A DNA stretch of 64,000 nucleotides from Phytohalomonas tamaricis (GCF_003012345.1 NZ_PVRV01000019.1:62001-126000); one strand, 5' to 3'; positions 37,748-46,841 are shown, counted from the first letter of the stretch. Program-made: numbers and translations. Notes: a model not told the origin generated them from the letters alone.

Positions 37748-39006
37748 ACAATACGGCCTATGCCAACAGCATCGAAACGCCTACGCACTTGAACCACTCA
37801 CAGCCGCAAAAGCTAGAAAACGGTGCTGTTCATCAACGGCAGAATGCAGATAACAGCGGTGGCAAAGGCTTTGATTATCTGATTGTCGGGGCCGGCTTTG
37901 CAGGTAGCGTACTGGCTGAAAGACTGGCTAACGAGCTTAACAAGCGGGTATTGATCATCGACCGACGCCCGCACATCGGCGGCAATGCCTTTGATCATTA
38001 CAACGAAGACGGCGTGCTAGTACATCGTTATGGCCCGCACATTTTCCATACCAATGCACAGCGCATTGTCGATTACCTCTCGCGCTTTACCGAGTGGCAT
38101 CCTTACGAACACCGCGTGCTTGCACAGGTTGACGGTCAGATGGTACCGATGCCAATCAACCTGACCACGCTCAATAAGCTCTACGGGCTTGATCTCAATG
38201 CTGACCAGGCCGAGGCGTTTCTGGCGTCGAAGGCGGAGCATATCGAGGATATTCGCACGTCCGAGGATGTCGTGATTAACAAGGTCGGTCGTGAACTCTA
38301 TGAAAAGTTCTTTCGCGGCTATACCCGCAAGCAGTGGGGACTCGACCCGTCGGAGCTCGACAAGTCGGTTACCTCGCGCGTGCCAACGCGCACCGACGAT
38401 AACGACCGCTATTTCAACGATACGTTTCAGATGATGCCGAAGCATGGCTATACACGCATGTTCGAGAACATGCTGGCACATACTAATATCAAGGTGATGC
38501 TCAATACGGATTTTGACGATATCCGCGACGAGATTCGTTACGCCCATCTCATCTATAGCGGGCCGATCGATGAATTCTTCGACTATCGCTTTGGTAAGCT
38601 GCCCTATCGCAGCCTGAAGTTTCAGCACAAGACCCTTGATCAGGAGAACTTCCAACCGGTCGGTGTCGTCAATTACCCCGCGGAAGATGTCGCTTATACG
38701 CGCATTACCGAATACAAGCACCTGACCGGGCAGCAGCATCATAAGACAAGCCTGACCTATGAGTTTCCTTCCGCCGATGGTGATCCGTACTACCCGATCC
38801 CGCGCCCCGAGAATGCGACGCTCTACAAGCGCTACAGAGCGCTTGCCGATGCAACGCCTAATGTGACCTTTCTGGGCCGGCTGGGCAGCTACCGTTATTA
38901 CAATATGGATCAGGTCGTGGCTCAGGCACTGTCCACGTTTGAAACACTGGCACGCGAACAATACGCCTATAGTGAGGCACAGGTTCGGCAAGCGCCTAAC
39001 GCGTAG
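37735..39006 (+). CDS. glf: UDP-galactopyranose mutase
   Basis: FAD enzyme of 423 residues that interconverts UDP-galactopyranose and UDP-galactofuranose. FAD motif YLIVGAGFAGSVLAERLA about 48-65, the RPHIGGNAFDHYNEDGVLVH loop, YGPHIFHTN, FFRGYTRKQWG and the C-terminal FLGRLGSYRYYNMDQVVAQAL are diagnostic. The first 45 residues are an unusual hydrophilic extension, rich in Asn, Gln and His. GAGGAG eight bases before the ATG at 37735 supports this start, which lies within the preceding gene. It supplies galactofuranose for a surface glycan. Confidence 0.96.
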   Translation: MRTMNNTAYANSIETPTHLNHSQPQKLENGAVHQRQNADNSGGKGFDYLIVGAGFAGSVLAERLANELNKRVLIIDRRPHIGGNAFDHYNEDGVLVHRYGPHIFHTNAQRIVDYLSRFTEWHPYEHRVLAQVDGQMVPMPINLTTLNKLYGLDLNADQAEAFLASKAEHIEDIRTSEDVVINKVGRELYEKFFRGYTRKQWGLDPSELDKSVTSRVPTRTDDNDRYFNDTFQMMPKHGYTRMFENMLAHTNIKVMLNTDFDDIRDEIRYAHLIYSGPIDEFFDYRFGKLPYRSLKFQHKTLDQENFQPVGVVNYPAEDVAYTRITEYKHLTGQQHHKTSLTYEFPSADGDPYYPIPRPENATLYKRYRALADATPNVTFLGRLGSYRYYNMDQVVAQALSTFETLAREQYAYSEAQVRQAPNA

Positions 39007-39029
39007 CCAAGTCGGTATCTTGTCGGGAT

Positions 39030-39055
39030 AAGCTAGCTTGCCGCCAGGCTAGCTT
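39030..39055. repeat. Hairpin between glf and the glycosidase gene
   Basis: AAGCTAGC and GCTAGCTT separated by ten bases, in the only sizeable gap (117 bases) of the operon. No T-run follows, so it could be an mRNA-processing or stability element. Confidence 0.45.
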
Positions 39056-39123
39056 GGAGAGAAAGGGACAGCATCATCGGCTACTGTGCCTAGCATGTTT
39101 ACATGGACGTCAGGAGATCAGGG

Positions 39124-40281
39124 ATGTACAAGCCGAGCATGTTGAATAGCTTCTTTCTCGGCGGCTTCGAATGTTCGACGCATCGCCGTCGCGATGGCCG
39201 CCGGTTGGATCTTATTGCCTCGACTCAGCACGACCGACTGGCCGTGGAGGACTATACCGTGCTGGCGCAGCATGGGCTAAACACCGTGCGCGACGGCGTT
39301 CGCTGGCATCTTATCGAGGCCACGCCAGGCCATTACGACTGGTCGAGTCTGCTGCCAATGGTGCGTGCCGCACGTGACACCTCCACTCAGGTCATCTGGG
39401 ATCTGTGCCATTACGGCTGGCCGGATGACATCGATATCTGGCGGCCTGAATTCGTCGAGCACTTCGCCCGGTTCGCCGCTGCCACGGCTCAGCTACTGCG
39501 CGATGAGGGCATTACCGCGCCGCTGTTTTGTCCGGTCAACGAGATATCCTTCTGGGCCTGGGCTGGTGGTACCATGGCGCGCTTCAATCCGTCGGCGCAC
39601 GGTCGCGGTGATGAACTCAAGTTTCAACTCGTCAGGGCGACCATCGCCGCTATCGAGAGCATTCGTGCGGTTTCCCCCGAGGCGCGCTTTGTGCTGGTAG
39701 ACCCCGTCATCAATATCGTCTCGCGTTCGACGCGCCGTCGTGATATCGACAATGCCGAGAATGCCCGCCTCGCTCAATATCACGCCTGGGATCTGATCAC
39801 CGGTGCCGAGCATCCTGGCCTGGGCGGAAAGCCAGAATATCTCGATATCGTCGGCGTCAACTATTACTCCGACAATCAGTGGTACGCCAACGGCGAGACC
39901 ATCATCCTTGAAGACCCGAACTATCGACCATTCCAAGACATTCTCGCCGAAACCCATCAGCGCTACGGTCGGCCGATCCTGATCGCTGAGACCGGGGCCG
40001 AGGGCGATCTGCGGGCGCCCTGGTTCCGCTACGTCTGCGAGCAGGTAGCAGCCGCACTGCAGCGCGACATCCCGGTCGAAGGTATCTGCCTCTACCCGAT
40101 CACCGATTACCCCGGCTGGGCCAACTACCGACACTGCAAGGTCGGTCTGCTTGGCTATCCCGATGACCAGGGCCAACGACCGCTCCATGGCCCGCTGGCC
40201 GAGGAGCTACAGCGTCAGCGCGACCATATCGAGACGCTGCTCTATCACCCCAGACGGCGCGTAGCCAACGCCGCACTATGA
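39124..40281 (+). CDS. Intracellular GH clan-A glycosidase (beta-glucosidase-like)
   Basis: A 385-residue TIM-barrel protein with catalytic residues typical of retaining clan-A glycosidases: acid/base E140 in FCPVNEISFW and nucleophile E289 in ILIAETGAEG. The fold resembles GH1 or GH5 members, but it is short for GH1. No signal peptide or membrane segment is visible, so it should act in the cytoplasm. AGGAG lies seven bases before the ATG at 39124. In this operon it may trim or transfer sugars on a glycan or lipid precursor before export; the reaction is unknown. Confidence 0.8.
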   Translation: MYKPSMLNSFFLGGFECSTHRRRDGRRLDLIASTQHDRLAVEDYTVLAQHGLNTVRDGVRWHLIEATPGHYDWSSLLPMVRAARDTSTQVIWDLCHYGWPDDIDIWRPEFVEHFARFAAATAQLLRDEGITAPLFCPVNEISFWAWAGGTMARFNPSAHGRGDELKFQLVRATIAAIESIRAVSPEARFVLVDPVINIVSRSTRRRDIDNAENARLAQYHAWDLITGAEHPGLGGKPEYLDIVGVNYYSDNQWYANGETIILEDPNYRPFQDILAETHQRYGRPILIAETGAEGDLRAPWFRYVCEQVAAALQRDIPVEGICLYPITDYPGWANYRHCKVGLLGYPDDQGQRPLHGPLAEELQRQRDHIETLLYHPRRRVANAAL

Positions 40282-40304
40282 TGCGAACAGAAGGACGCAA
40301 CACG

Positions 40305-42074
40305 ATGTCTCCACGGCGCTATTCGCAGCCACTGCCGCGCCGTCCCGGTGCTTTCCTGATGCGTTACTTACGTGCCAGGTCCGGTCAATTTGGCCTGCTT
40401 GCGGTCATGGTTGTCAGTGCAGCGGGCTGCGCGGTGGCGGTCCAGTACGGCATGAAGCTGTTAGTCGATGCCATGGCGTCCGGGGAGCGCAACGCTGCTG
40501 CCGTCTGGACGCCGTTTGCGCTCTTCATTGGTCTGATTGCGGTTGAAAACGTGCTGTGGCGCAGTAGCGGCTGGCTCGGTTGCCGCGCTATCGTGGCGAC
40601 CTGCACGGACCTGCGTGTCGATCTATTCGACCATCTGACCGGCCACTCGATGCGCTATTTCGGGCGGCAATCCTCCGGCTCGCTGGGGACGCGCGTGTCA
40701 GCGACGGGTGCCGCTACCGGGTCGATCATGACCACGATGACCTGGAACATCACGCCGCCATGTGTCGACTTTATCGGCGCCATCATCGTGTTTACCACCA
40801 TCGACTGGCATATGGCCGGTGCGCTGGTCGTATTCGTCGCTTTGATCGCCTTTGTTATCACCTGGTTTGGTATCCGTGGCCGCCATTTACATCAGACCTT
40901 TGCCGCACAGTCATCACAGATTGGTGGTGAAGTGGTCGATCTGGTCTCTAACGTCTGGACCATCAAGGCCTTTTCTGCCAGAGCGCGTGAACGTGACCGG
41001 CTGGCACACGAAATCGGCATCGAGGCTCGCGCTCAGCGGCGCAGCTGGATGTACGTCGAGAAGGCCCGTGTACTGCATGACATCTGCCTATGGCTGATGG
41101 CCGGCTCGATGCTTTTGTGGGCCTTGTGGCGCTGGACCGAGGGCAGTATTACCTCAGGTGATGTGGTCGTCGTCAGCGCGCTGACGTTTCGTATTCTTCA
41201 TGGCTCGCGTGATCTCGCCCTGGCGCTGGTCGATATCTCCCAACAGTTCGGCGCTATCGCAGACACGCTCAATATCATCGCTCGTCCTCACGATCTCGAT
41301 GATCCCCAAGATGCCAGTAGACTTCAGGTAAGCGCGGGCCGGATTGATTTCGAGCGGGTTTCTTTCGCCTACCCTGATGGCCAGTATGTCTTCAAGGATT
41401 TCTCGCTACATATCCCCGCCGGGCAAAAGGTCGGCATCGTTGGTCCTTCGGGCGCGGGCAAGACAACGTTGATGGCGCTCATTCAGCGCCTTGACGACGC
41501 GCAGGCCGGGCGAATCCTGATTGATGGCCAGCCTATCAAGGAAGTCAGTCAGGATAGCCTGCGCGAGGCCATTGCGGTTGTTCCACAGGACAGCGCGCTT
41601 TTCCATCGCTCGATCATGGACAATATTCGCTATGGTCGTCCCGATGCTTCAGATGACGAGGTCGTCACTGCGGCGCGCCATGCCTACTGCGATGAGTTCA
41701 TCCGGGAGCTGCCTCAAGGATACGATACGCTGGTGGGAGAGCGCGGGCTTCGTCTGTCCGGTGGACAGCGTCAACGCCTGGGTATCGCCCGAGCCTTCTT
41801 GAAAGATGCGCCGATTCTGATTCTCGACGAACCTACATCGGCACTAGATACCCACTCGGAGCAGGAAATCCAGCTCGCACTCGCCGATCTGGTCAGGGGG
41901 CGCACTGTTCTGGCGATAGCCCATCGACTTTCTACCGTATCCGCCTTTGACAGGATTGTGGTGATGAAATCCGGTCGTATCGTTGAGGACGGACCACCCG
42001 CAAGGCTTCGTCAGGAAGGAGGCCTGTTCGAGTCGCTATGGCGGCTTCAAGCGGATGGATTTCTGGTTGACTAG
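40305..42074 (+). CDS. ABC exporter, fused membrane and ATPase domains
   Basis: A 589-residue MsbA-type half transporter: six-helix membrane domain about 20-310, ATPase domain with Walker A GIVGPSGAGKTT, signature LSGGQRQRLG, Walker [13 protein letters not shown] and H-loop AIAHRLS. It works as a dimer and exports lipids, lipid-linked sugars or peptides. AAGGA nine bases before the ATG at 40305 favours this start; ATGs at 40278 and 40281 overlap the previous stop. Position as last gene of the glycan operon suggests it exports the product. Confidence 0.9.
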   Translation: MSPRRYSQPLPRRPGAFLMRYLRARSGQFGLLAVMVVSAAGCAVAVQYGMKLLVDAMASGERNAAAVWTPFALFIGLIAVENVLWRSSGWLGCRAIVATCTDLRVDLFDHLTGHSMRYFGRQSSGSLGTRVSATGAATGSIMTTMTWNITPPCVDFIGAIIVFTTIDWHMAGALVVFVALIAFVITWFGIRGRHLHQTFAAQSSQIGGEVVDLVSNVWTIKAFSARARERDRLAHEIGIEARAQRRSWMYVEKARVLHDICLWLMAGSMLLWALWRWTEGSITSGDVVVVSALTFRILHGSRDLALALVDISQQFGAIADTLNIIARPHDLDDPQDASRLQVSAGRIDFERVSFAYPDGQYVFKDFSLHIPAGQKVGIVGPSGAGKTTLMALIQRLDDAQAGRILIDGQPIKEVSQDSLREAIAVVPQDSALFHRSIMDNIRYGRPDASDDEVVTAARHAYCDEFIRELPQGYDTLVGERGLRLSGGQRQRLGIARAFLKDAPILILDEPTSALDTHSEQEIQLALADLVRGRTVLAIAHRLSTVSAFDRIVVMKSGRIVEDGPPARLRQEGGLFESLWRLQADGFLVD

Positions 42075-42179
42075 TCGTCACCGAGATTCGGCGTCATACT
42101 CGAGCTCTGGCATCTTACACATTTCTTATTGTCGACTAGAATGAATAAGCACGTTCATTCACAGACATGGAGGTGGGTT

Positions 42180-42431
42180 ATGTTCAAGTATCAAAACCGC
42201 ACCGTCTATCGGCAGAAAGACGGCAAGTGGGCGAATCGATTGAATGATGCGCCATATCCCAGCACGCTGCATGCCACGCATAAAGAAGCCATCGCCATGG
42301 CAAAACGCATGCTGATCAATTCAGGAGGAGGAGAACTCAAGGTTGATATGCCGGGCGCAGACGCTGCTTTGATGGCACATGATCGCGCCGCTGCTCCACC
42401 CGCCAATGAGGAAAGCCATGCCTTGCGATGA
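42180..42431 (+). CDS. DUF2188 domain protein
   Basis: An 83-residue protein whose N-terminal 55 residues (VYRQKDGKWANRLNDA, then THKEAIAMAKRMLINSGGGEL) match the small DUF2188 beta-alpha domain, of unknown function and often found near stress genes. The C-terminus is low complexity (Ala, Pro). GGAGG lies six bases before the ATG at 42180. It is 105 bases after the ABC exporter and has its own terminator. Confidence 0.82.
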   Translation: MFKYQNRTVYRQKDGKWANRLNDAPYPSTLHATHKEAIAMAKRMLINSGGGELKVDMPGADAALMAHDRAAAPPANEESHALR

Positions 42432-42470
42432 GTCTCACCTCGCTCAATCAGAAAGCGAACCTCCCATGTG

Positions 42471-42503
42471 AAACGCCCCGCCAATGATGACGGGGCGTTT
42501 TAT
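42471..42503 (+). terminator. Terminator after the DUF2188 gene
   Basis: AAACGCCCCG, a ten-base loop, CGGGGCGTTT and TAT; 40 bases after the stop. It also faces the convergent amidohydrolase gene. Confidence 0.85.
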
Positions 42504-42536
42504 ATTGGGCACTTCAGCTTACATACAGCCCATCAC

Positions 42537-43793
42537 TCAGACCCGATTGGCATGTTCAACCACAACATCACAAAGCACCTGCGCGCCCTTCGCGCATTGC
42601 TCAGGAGATGAGTATTCGGCTTCGTTGTGGCTAATCCCCTTGAGACATGGCACAAAAATCATCGACGTCGGCTTGATCTTGGAGATATAGACCGCGTCGT
42701 GGCCAGCGCCGCTCATCATTTTCTTATAGCCAAACCCATGCGCCTTGGCTGACGCCTCGACTGAGGCAATATTGTCATCGTTGAACGCGACAACCGGCGA
42801 ATCCCATATGCAGGTCTGATCTATCATCACGCCATAGGTTTCCCCCGCTTCAGCCAGCTTGTCGAAGTAGGCGATTTCAAGCGCATCGAGTTTTTCAGTA
42901 CTGGTATGACGCAGGTCAACGGTCAGGCGTACCTCGCCCGGGGCGACATTGCGCGACGAGGACGGAATAGTTAGCTCACCAAACGTGACCTTGGCGTCAG
43001 GATCATGTGTCAGCGCGTGCTGCGTCAGGGAATCGATCAACCGTGAAGCGGCACACAGCGCATCGTTGCGGTAACTCAGCGGTGTGGTGCCGGCATGTAC
43101 CGCCTGGCCGGTAAAGGTGATGTCATACCAGCGCATGCCCTGCACACCGGTAACCACGCCAATGTCGAGCGCCTCCTCTTCTAGTACCGGCCCCTGCTCA
43201 ATATGTAACTCAAAAAACCGCGCAAAGCTCGGCTCACCGATAGCAGCGTCGCCTTCAAAGCCGATCTTCCTCAGGGCTTCTGCAAAGGTCACGCCGTCGC
43301 GATCGGTGCGCGACAGGATATAGTCATGGGTGAATTCCCCGGCGTAAACGCCAGAAGCGACCATTGCCGGGGCAAAACGGCTACCCTCCTCGTTGGTCCA
43401 GTTGACCAATAGCAAGGGGCGCTCGGTAACGATGTCATGCTCGTGCAGCGTACGCAGCACCTCAAGCCCAGCCAGCACGCCAAGTACACCATCAAAACGA
43501 CCGCCTTTAGGCTGGGTATCGAGGTGACTCCCAAAAGCAATCGGCTCAAGATCCGGTCGCTTGCCCTCACGTCGGGCAAACAGGTTACCGATGCGATCAA
43601 CCGTAACGGTACAACCGATCTCCTCGCACCAGCGAATGAAGAGCTGCCGCGCCTGCTTGTCGAGCTCGGTCAGCGTCAATCTTCCGCTGCCGCCCCTCTC
43701 GGTCTTGCCAATTTCAGCCATCACCATCAGTGCGTCCCATAGTCGGGACTGATCGATCTCAAGCGTTGCCTGGGTTGCTGTCATCGTTGTCAT
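42537..43793 (-). CDS. M20-family N-carbamoyl-amino acid / allantoate amidohydrolase
   Basis: Zinc or manganese amidohydrolase of 418 residues in the HyuC/AllC/beta-ureidopropionase group, which hydrolyses carbamoyl or ureido groups during hydantoin, pyrimidine or allantoin breakdown. Metal ligands H90 and D101 (GSHLDTQPKGGRFDG), E135/E136 (NEEGSRF), H197 (ELHIEQG) and H389 (GISHNEAEY) are all present, with the dimerisation lid between. Substrate cannot be settled from sequence, and no hydantoinase or uracil-pathway gene lies beside it. GAGGAA lies seven bases before the ATG. Confidence 0.88.
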   Translation of the reverse strand: MTTMTATQATLEIDQSRLWDALMVMAEIGKTERGGSGRLTLTELDKQARQLFIRWCEEIGCTVTVDRIGNLFARREGKRPDLEPIAFGSHLDTQPKGGRFDGVLGVLAGLEVLRTLHEHDIVTERPLLLVNWTNEEGSRFAPAMVASGVYAGEFTHDYILSRTDRDGVTFAEALRKIGFEGDAAIGEPSFARFFELHIEQGPVLEEEALDIGVVTGVQGMRWYDITFTGQAVHAGTTPLSYRNDALCAASRLIDSLTQHALTHDPDAKVTFGELTIPSSSRNVAPGEVRLTVDLRHTSTEKLDALEIAYFDKLAEAGETYGVMIDQTCIWDSPVVAFNDDNIASVEASAKAHGFGYKKMMSGAGHDAVYISKIKPTSMIFVPCLKGISHNEAEYSSPEQCAKGAQVLCDVVVEHANRV

Positions 43794-43907
43794 TGTTGGT
43801 TCCTCAGCAGCATGATCAAAGCGAAGTTATCCATGGCGCTCCTTCCTGACCCGCAGGTCAACTTTGAACATAGCGCTTTTTATGTCGGCTTAACAACTGC
43901 GCGCCGC

Positions 43908-44636
43908 TCAGCGGCAGATCATGAAGCCGCGCATGCCTAGATGAAAATGGTTGGCGTGGGCGGCGTTGTACTCGGGTCCGAGCGCATTGCCAAAAAAACC
44001 GCAGGCCTGCTCGAATGCGCGGTGCAGAAACATGCTCTTCTTGTCCTCATCATCCCAGTCGTTGAGCACACGAATGCGTGTGCCGTCGGCCAGCCTGAAA
44101 CCGGTGACGTCGAACGCCTCGGCGGTGGCATGCTCGCTCAAGCGCGCATTCTTGCGATGATAGATGTTGCGACAGGCAAAACTGCCGACATGCTCGACAC
44201 GTGTCACGTTGTCACCGAATACGCTCTGCGCCGCATGTTGCAGGCCGTGACGCTCGAACATCGTCCAGGTCACGGCGAGCGGACACGTCGCCAGGAAGCT
44301 ATTGTTGAACTGCACCCCGGTCTTCCGCACCCGCACGACATCGGTCAACGAACATTTGCCAATGGTGGTATCGCCCACCACTGAATAGTCGATTGCGCCT
44401 TCATCACGAGCACGCGCAAGCACGTCCATGCAGCGTTCCGGCTGATCACCTAGTTGCTTGAGTTTCCATTGGGTCACGAATGTCGGCTCGTCGGTAATGT
44501 CGAGCGGTGCAAACGGGTTGTACTGACGCGGCACGTTCAGCCATGACCATTGCTGCCATAGGCCAACACCGCCCACGATAAGCACGCACAGAAAAAACAG
44601 AAATACGATTCGCACAGCCAGCCTCGTTTGCTTCAT
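43908..44636 (-). CDS. Extensin-family (M15-like) cell-wall protein
   Basis: A 242-residue protein with an N-terminal membrane anchor or uncleaved signal (residues 8-28) and an Extensin_C-type domain. Possible zinc ligands H169 and D176 (SEHATAEAFDV) and H230/H232 (HANHFHLG) follow the D-Ala-D-Ala carboxypeptidase pattern, and six cysteines suggest disulfides in the periplasm. A peptidoglycan hydrolase role is likely but untested. A structured element with a strong terminator lies 81 bases upstream on the same strand (see findings). Confidence 0.84.
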   Translation of the reverse strand: MKQTRLAVRIVFLFFLCVLIVGGVGLWQQWSWLNVPRQYNPFAPLDITDEPTFVTQWKLKQLGDQPERCMDVLARARDEGAIDYSVVGDTTIGKCSLTDVVRVRKTGVQFNNSFLATCPLAVTWTMFERHGLQHAAQSVFGDNVTRVEHVGSFACRNIYHRKNARLSEHATAEAFDVTGFRLADGTRIRVLNDWDDEDKKSMFLHRAFEQACGFFGNALGPEYNAAHANHFHLGMRGFMICR

Positions 44637-44716
44637 CTCGATTGAGCGTAGGCAGATCCAGAGGCTAACTCCAGCGAAGGGGACAAACGCTATTGGAAAA
44701 CACCAGAGACAGGCAT

Positions 44717-44745
44717 AAAAAAATCCCGCGTTGGGGAACGCGGGA
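44717..44745 (-). terminator. Strong minus-strand terminator of the candidate RNA
   Basis: TCCCGCGTT, a four-base loop and AACGCGGGA form a nine-base perfect stem. On the minus strand seven T residues follow. It lies upstream of the extensin-family gene and downstream of the separate BCCT terminator. Confidence 0.88.
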
Positions 44746-44900
44746 CAGGTGGGGTGTTACATTGCATCAAAGATGCAGGAAACGAAGCATGTCTGGGTCT
44801 GGCATCCCAAACACCACTTACTTTAGCGGCCCCAACCTTATTAACCCAATGAACTAATAGGATAGACAAGATAGCTTGAAACTATAAAAAGACTCTACCT
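44746..44900 (-). ncRNA. Candidate structured sRNA or leader RNA
   Basis: This region lies between the BCCT terminator and another strong terminator on the same strand, so it is probably its own transcript. Visible pairings (plus coordinates) are an outer helix of 44749-44758 with 44810-44817 (two-base bulge), a hairpin TGCATC-AAA-GATGCA at 44763-44777, and a TGGG/CCCA hairpin at 44794-44809. The 5' end is uncertain; a weak promoter-like pair (TTGTCT and GTTAAT, 18 bases apart) lies near 44840-44870 on the minus strand. No known RNA family was recognised. Confidence 0.45.
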
Positions 44901-44947
44901 ATTATTTTATGCTGATAGTATCACACTATAAACCTTCCTTGATTCAT

Positions 44948-44979
44948 AAAAAAACGGCGCCTGAAAACAGGCACCGTTT
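44948..44979 (-). terminator. Rho-independent terminator of the BCCT gene
   Basis: A 12-base stem with one G-U pair (AAACGGTGCCTG on the minus strand), a TTTT loop and a terminal T-run, 18 bases after the stop. Confidence 0.88.
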
Positions 44980-44996
44980 ACTACGAGCGATTAATC

Positions 44997-46652
44997 TCAA
45001 TCCTGATCGGTTCGGCTTGTGCGATCAGTATTGATACGCCGATTGACCACATCTGGCGTGCGGCGAATACGTTCCTCATGGGTATCCGACATTTCATCGG
45101 CTTCGAAGATATCGGCCCCTACCGGCGTCTCACCGTGCTGACGATAGAGACTCTTCAGCATCGCCTTGCGATCAGCGCGCAGCTCCTTGATCAGCACATA
45201 GAGCATGGCATAAATGATGAATATAAACGGCAGCGCGGCGAGTACCGATGCGGACTGCAACCCCTGCAGACCGCCGGCGACAATCAGCGTCAAACAGATC
45301 GCCGCAATAAGCACACCCCACGTGATGCGCTTGTACAGCGGCGGATTGAGCGAGCCACCATCCGTCAGCTGAGCAACGATATAAGTGGCCGAGTCGGCCG
45401 ACGTCACCAGGAAGATGAAGATCAAAACGATCGAGACGATCGACAGCAGCGACGAGAACGGCATCAGGTCATACATCTCGAACAAGGCAACGGTAATGTT
45501 GTTGTTGGTCGCCTCGGCCAGCCCAGCATTCTGGTACAGATCCATATGCAGAGCATTACCGCCAAATACGCCGATCCACAGACATGCCAATAGCGGCGGC
45601 ACGATCAACACACCAAAGACATATTCTTTAATCGTCCGCCCGCGCGAGACACGCGCCACGAAAGTGCCGACAAACGGTGACCAGGCAATAACCCAGGCCC
45701 AATAAAACACGGTCCAGTCGCTTGCCCAGGTGTTATCGTCATAGGGCGAGACGCGCAGGCTCATCTCGACAAAGTTCTGCAGATAGTCGCCAAGGCCCAG
45801 GGTGATGCCCTTGAGAATCGCCAACGTCGGGCCGGTAATCAGCACATAAGCCATCAAGCCGATGGCCAATATCATGTTCAGGTTGGAGAGCCGCTTGATG
45901 CCCTTGTCCAGGCCCGACCAGGTCGAGGCCATATACGCCAGGAACATTGCGAACAGAATGATTGCCTGCCACAGAAAGCCCTCGGGAACGCCGAAAACGG
46001 CATGCAACCCGCCGTTCATCTGCAATACCCCGAGCCCCAGCGATGTCGCCACCCCCATTACCGTCGCGACCACGGCCAGCACGTCAAGCGCACTGCCCCA
46101 CTTGCGACCATAGGGCAGCCTGGCGGTTACCGGCGCCAGCACCGTTGAGACCAGCCCGGTCTGATTCTTGCGGAACTGGGTGTAGGCGATGATCAGCCCG
46201 ACAATGGAAAAGGCCGCCCACTGATGAACGCCCCATTCGAAAAAGGTGTACTGCATCGACAGTCGCGCCGCCTCAGCCGTGCCACCCTCGACATCGCCAT
46301 AGGGCGGAGTGGAGAAGTGCATCATCGGCTCGGCCATGCCATAAAACACCAGCCCGACACCGAAACCAGCGGCAAGCAACATGCTGATCCAGGAAAAGAA
46401 GTCATAGGTAGGCTTACTTTCCTGAGGGCCGAGACGAATCTTGCCGTATTTACTGAACGCGAGTCCGAACAGAAATACGACGAACCCGAACACCGAAAGC
46501 ATGTAGAACCAGCCGAAGATGTGCGTGACCCACGTCAGCGCAGAAGATGCCGCAGCCCCAAACTGTTCGGGGATCGCGGCACCAATGATCACCAGTGCCG
46601 CAATAATAATGGTTGAAGCAATAAAGACACGTTGCTTTCCGGATGAAGCCAT
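44997..46652 (-). CDS. BCCT-family compatible-solute transporter
   Basis: A 551-residue, 12-helix secondary transporter of the betaine/carnitine/choline family, likely used for osmoprotection. Family blocks are GFGVGLVFYGMAEPMMHF, TFFEWGVHQWAAFSIVGL and the TM8 region WTVFYWAWVIAWSPFVGTF. In the usual YWAWWIxW aromatic box the second Trp (W374 of BetP) is replaced by valine here, which may alter substrate binding. The C-terminal tail after about 490 is hydrophilic and charged, as in osmosensing BCCTs. Glycine betaine, choline, ectoine or DMSP are all possible. It stands alone. Confidence 0.93.
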   Translation of the reverse strand: MASSGKQRVFIASTIIIAALVIIGAAIPEQFGAAASSALTWVTHIFGWFYMLSVFGFVVFLFGLAFSKYGKIRLGPQESKPTYDFFSWISMLLAAGFGVGLVFYGMAEPMMHFSTPPYGDVEGGTAEAARLSMQYTFFEWGVHQWAAFSIVGLIIAYTQFRKNQTGLVSTVLAPVTARLPYGRKWGSALDVLAVVATVMGVATSLGLGVLQMNGGLHAVFGVPEGFLWQAIILFAMFLAYMASTWSGLDKGIKRLSNLNMILAIGLMAYVLITGPTLAILKGITLGLGDYLQNFVEMSLRVSPYDDNTWASDWTVFYWAWVIAWSPFVGTFVARVSRGRTIKEYVFGVLIVPPLLACLWIGVFGGNALHMDLYQNAGLAEATNNNITVALFEMYDLMPFSSLLSIVSIVLIFIFLVTSADSATYIVAQLTDGGSLNPPLYKRITWGVLIAAICLTLIVAGGLQGLQSASVLAALPFIFIIYAMLYVLIKELRADRKAMLKSLYRQHGETPVGADIFEADEMSDTHEERIRRTPDVVNRRINTDRTSRTDQD

Positions 46653-46779
46653 AGCGAGACGTCCCTGTCGTTGTTAACTGAATTATTTATCAATCTAGTC
46701 GAGCACACTCCACATGTCGGTATCACTTTCGCCCTAACCAGAGCGCACGTACCGAATAACATAGCAGCCATAAAATAGT

Positions 46780-46806
46780 TAAGGGCGCTTAGTAAGCGCC
46801 CTTAAT
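46780..46806 (-). terminator. Terminator of the pst operon
   Basis: A perfect 12-base stem TTAAGGGCGCTT with a three-base loop, 36 bases beyond the pstB stop on the minus strand, followed there by CTATTTTATGG. Confidence 0.75.
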
Positions 46807-46841
46807 AGAATAGTATTCAATTATATTTTATTTAAAGTTAA

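Noticed and set aside
38017-38991. A 324-codon open frame antisense to glf
   Set aside because: Mirror frame of a clearly coding region without domain or ribosome site.
44746-44900. Whether the structured element is a known riboswitch, 4.5S RNA, Spot 42 or a tRNA
   Set aside because: None of the conserved cores of those families could be found by eye; it is kept only as an unassigned candidate.
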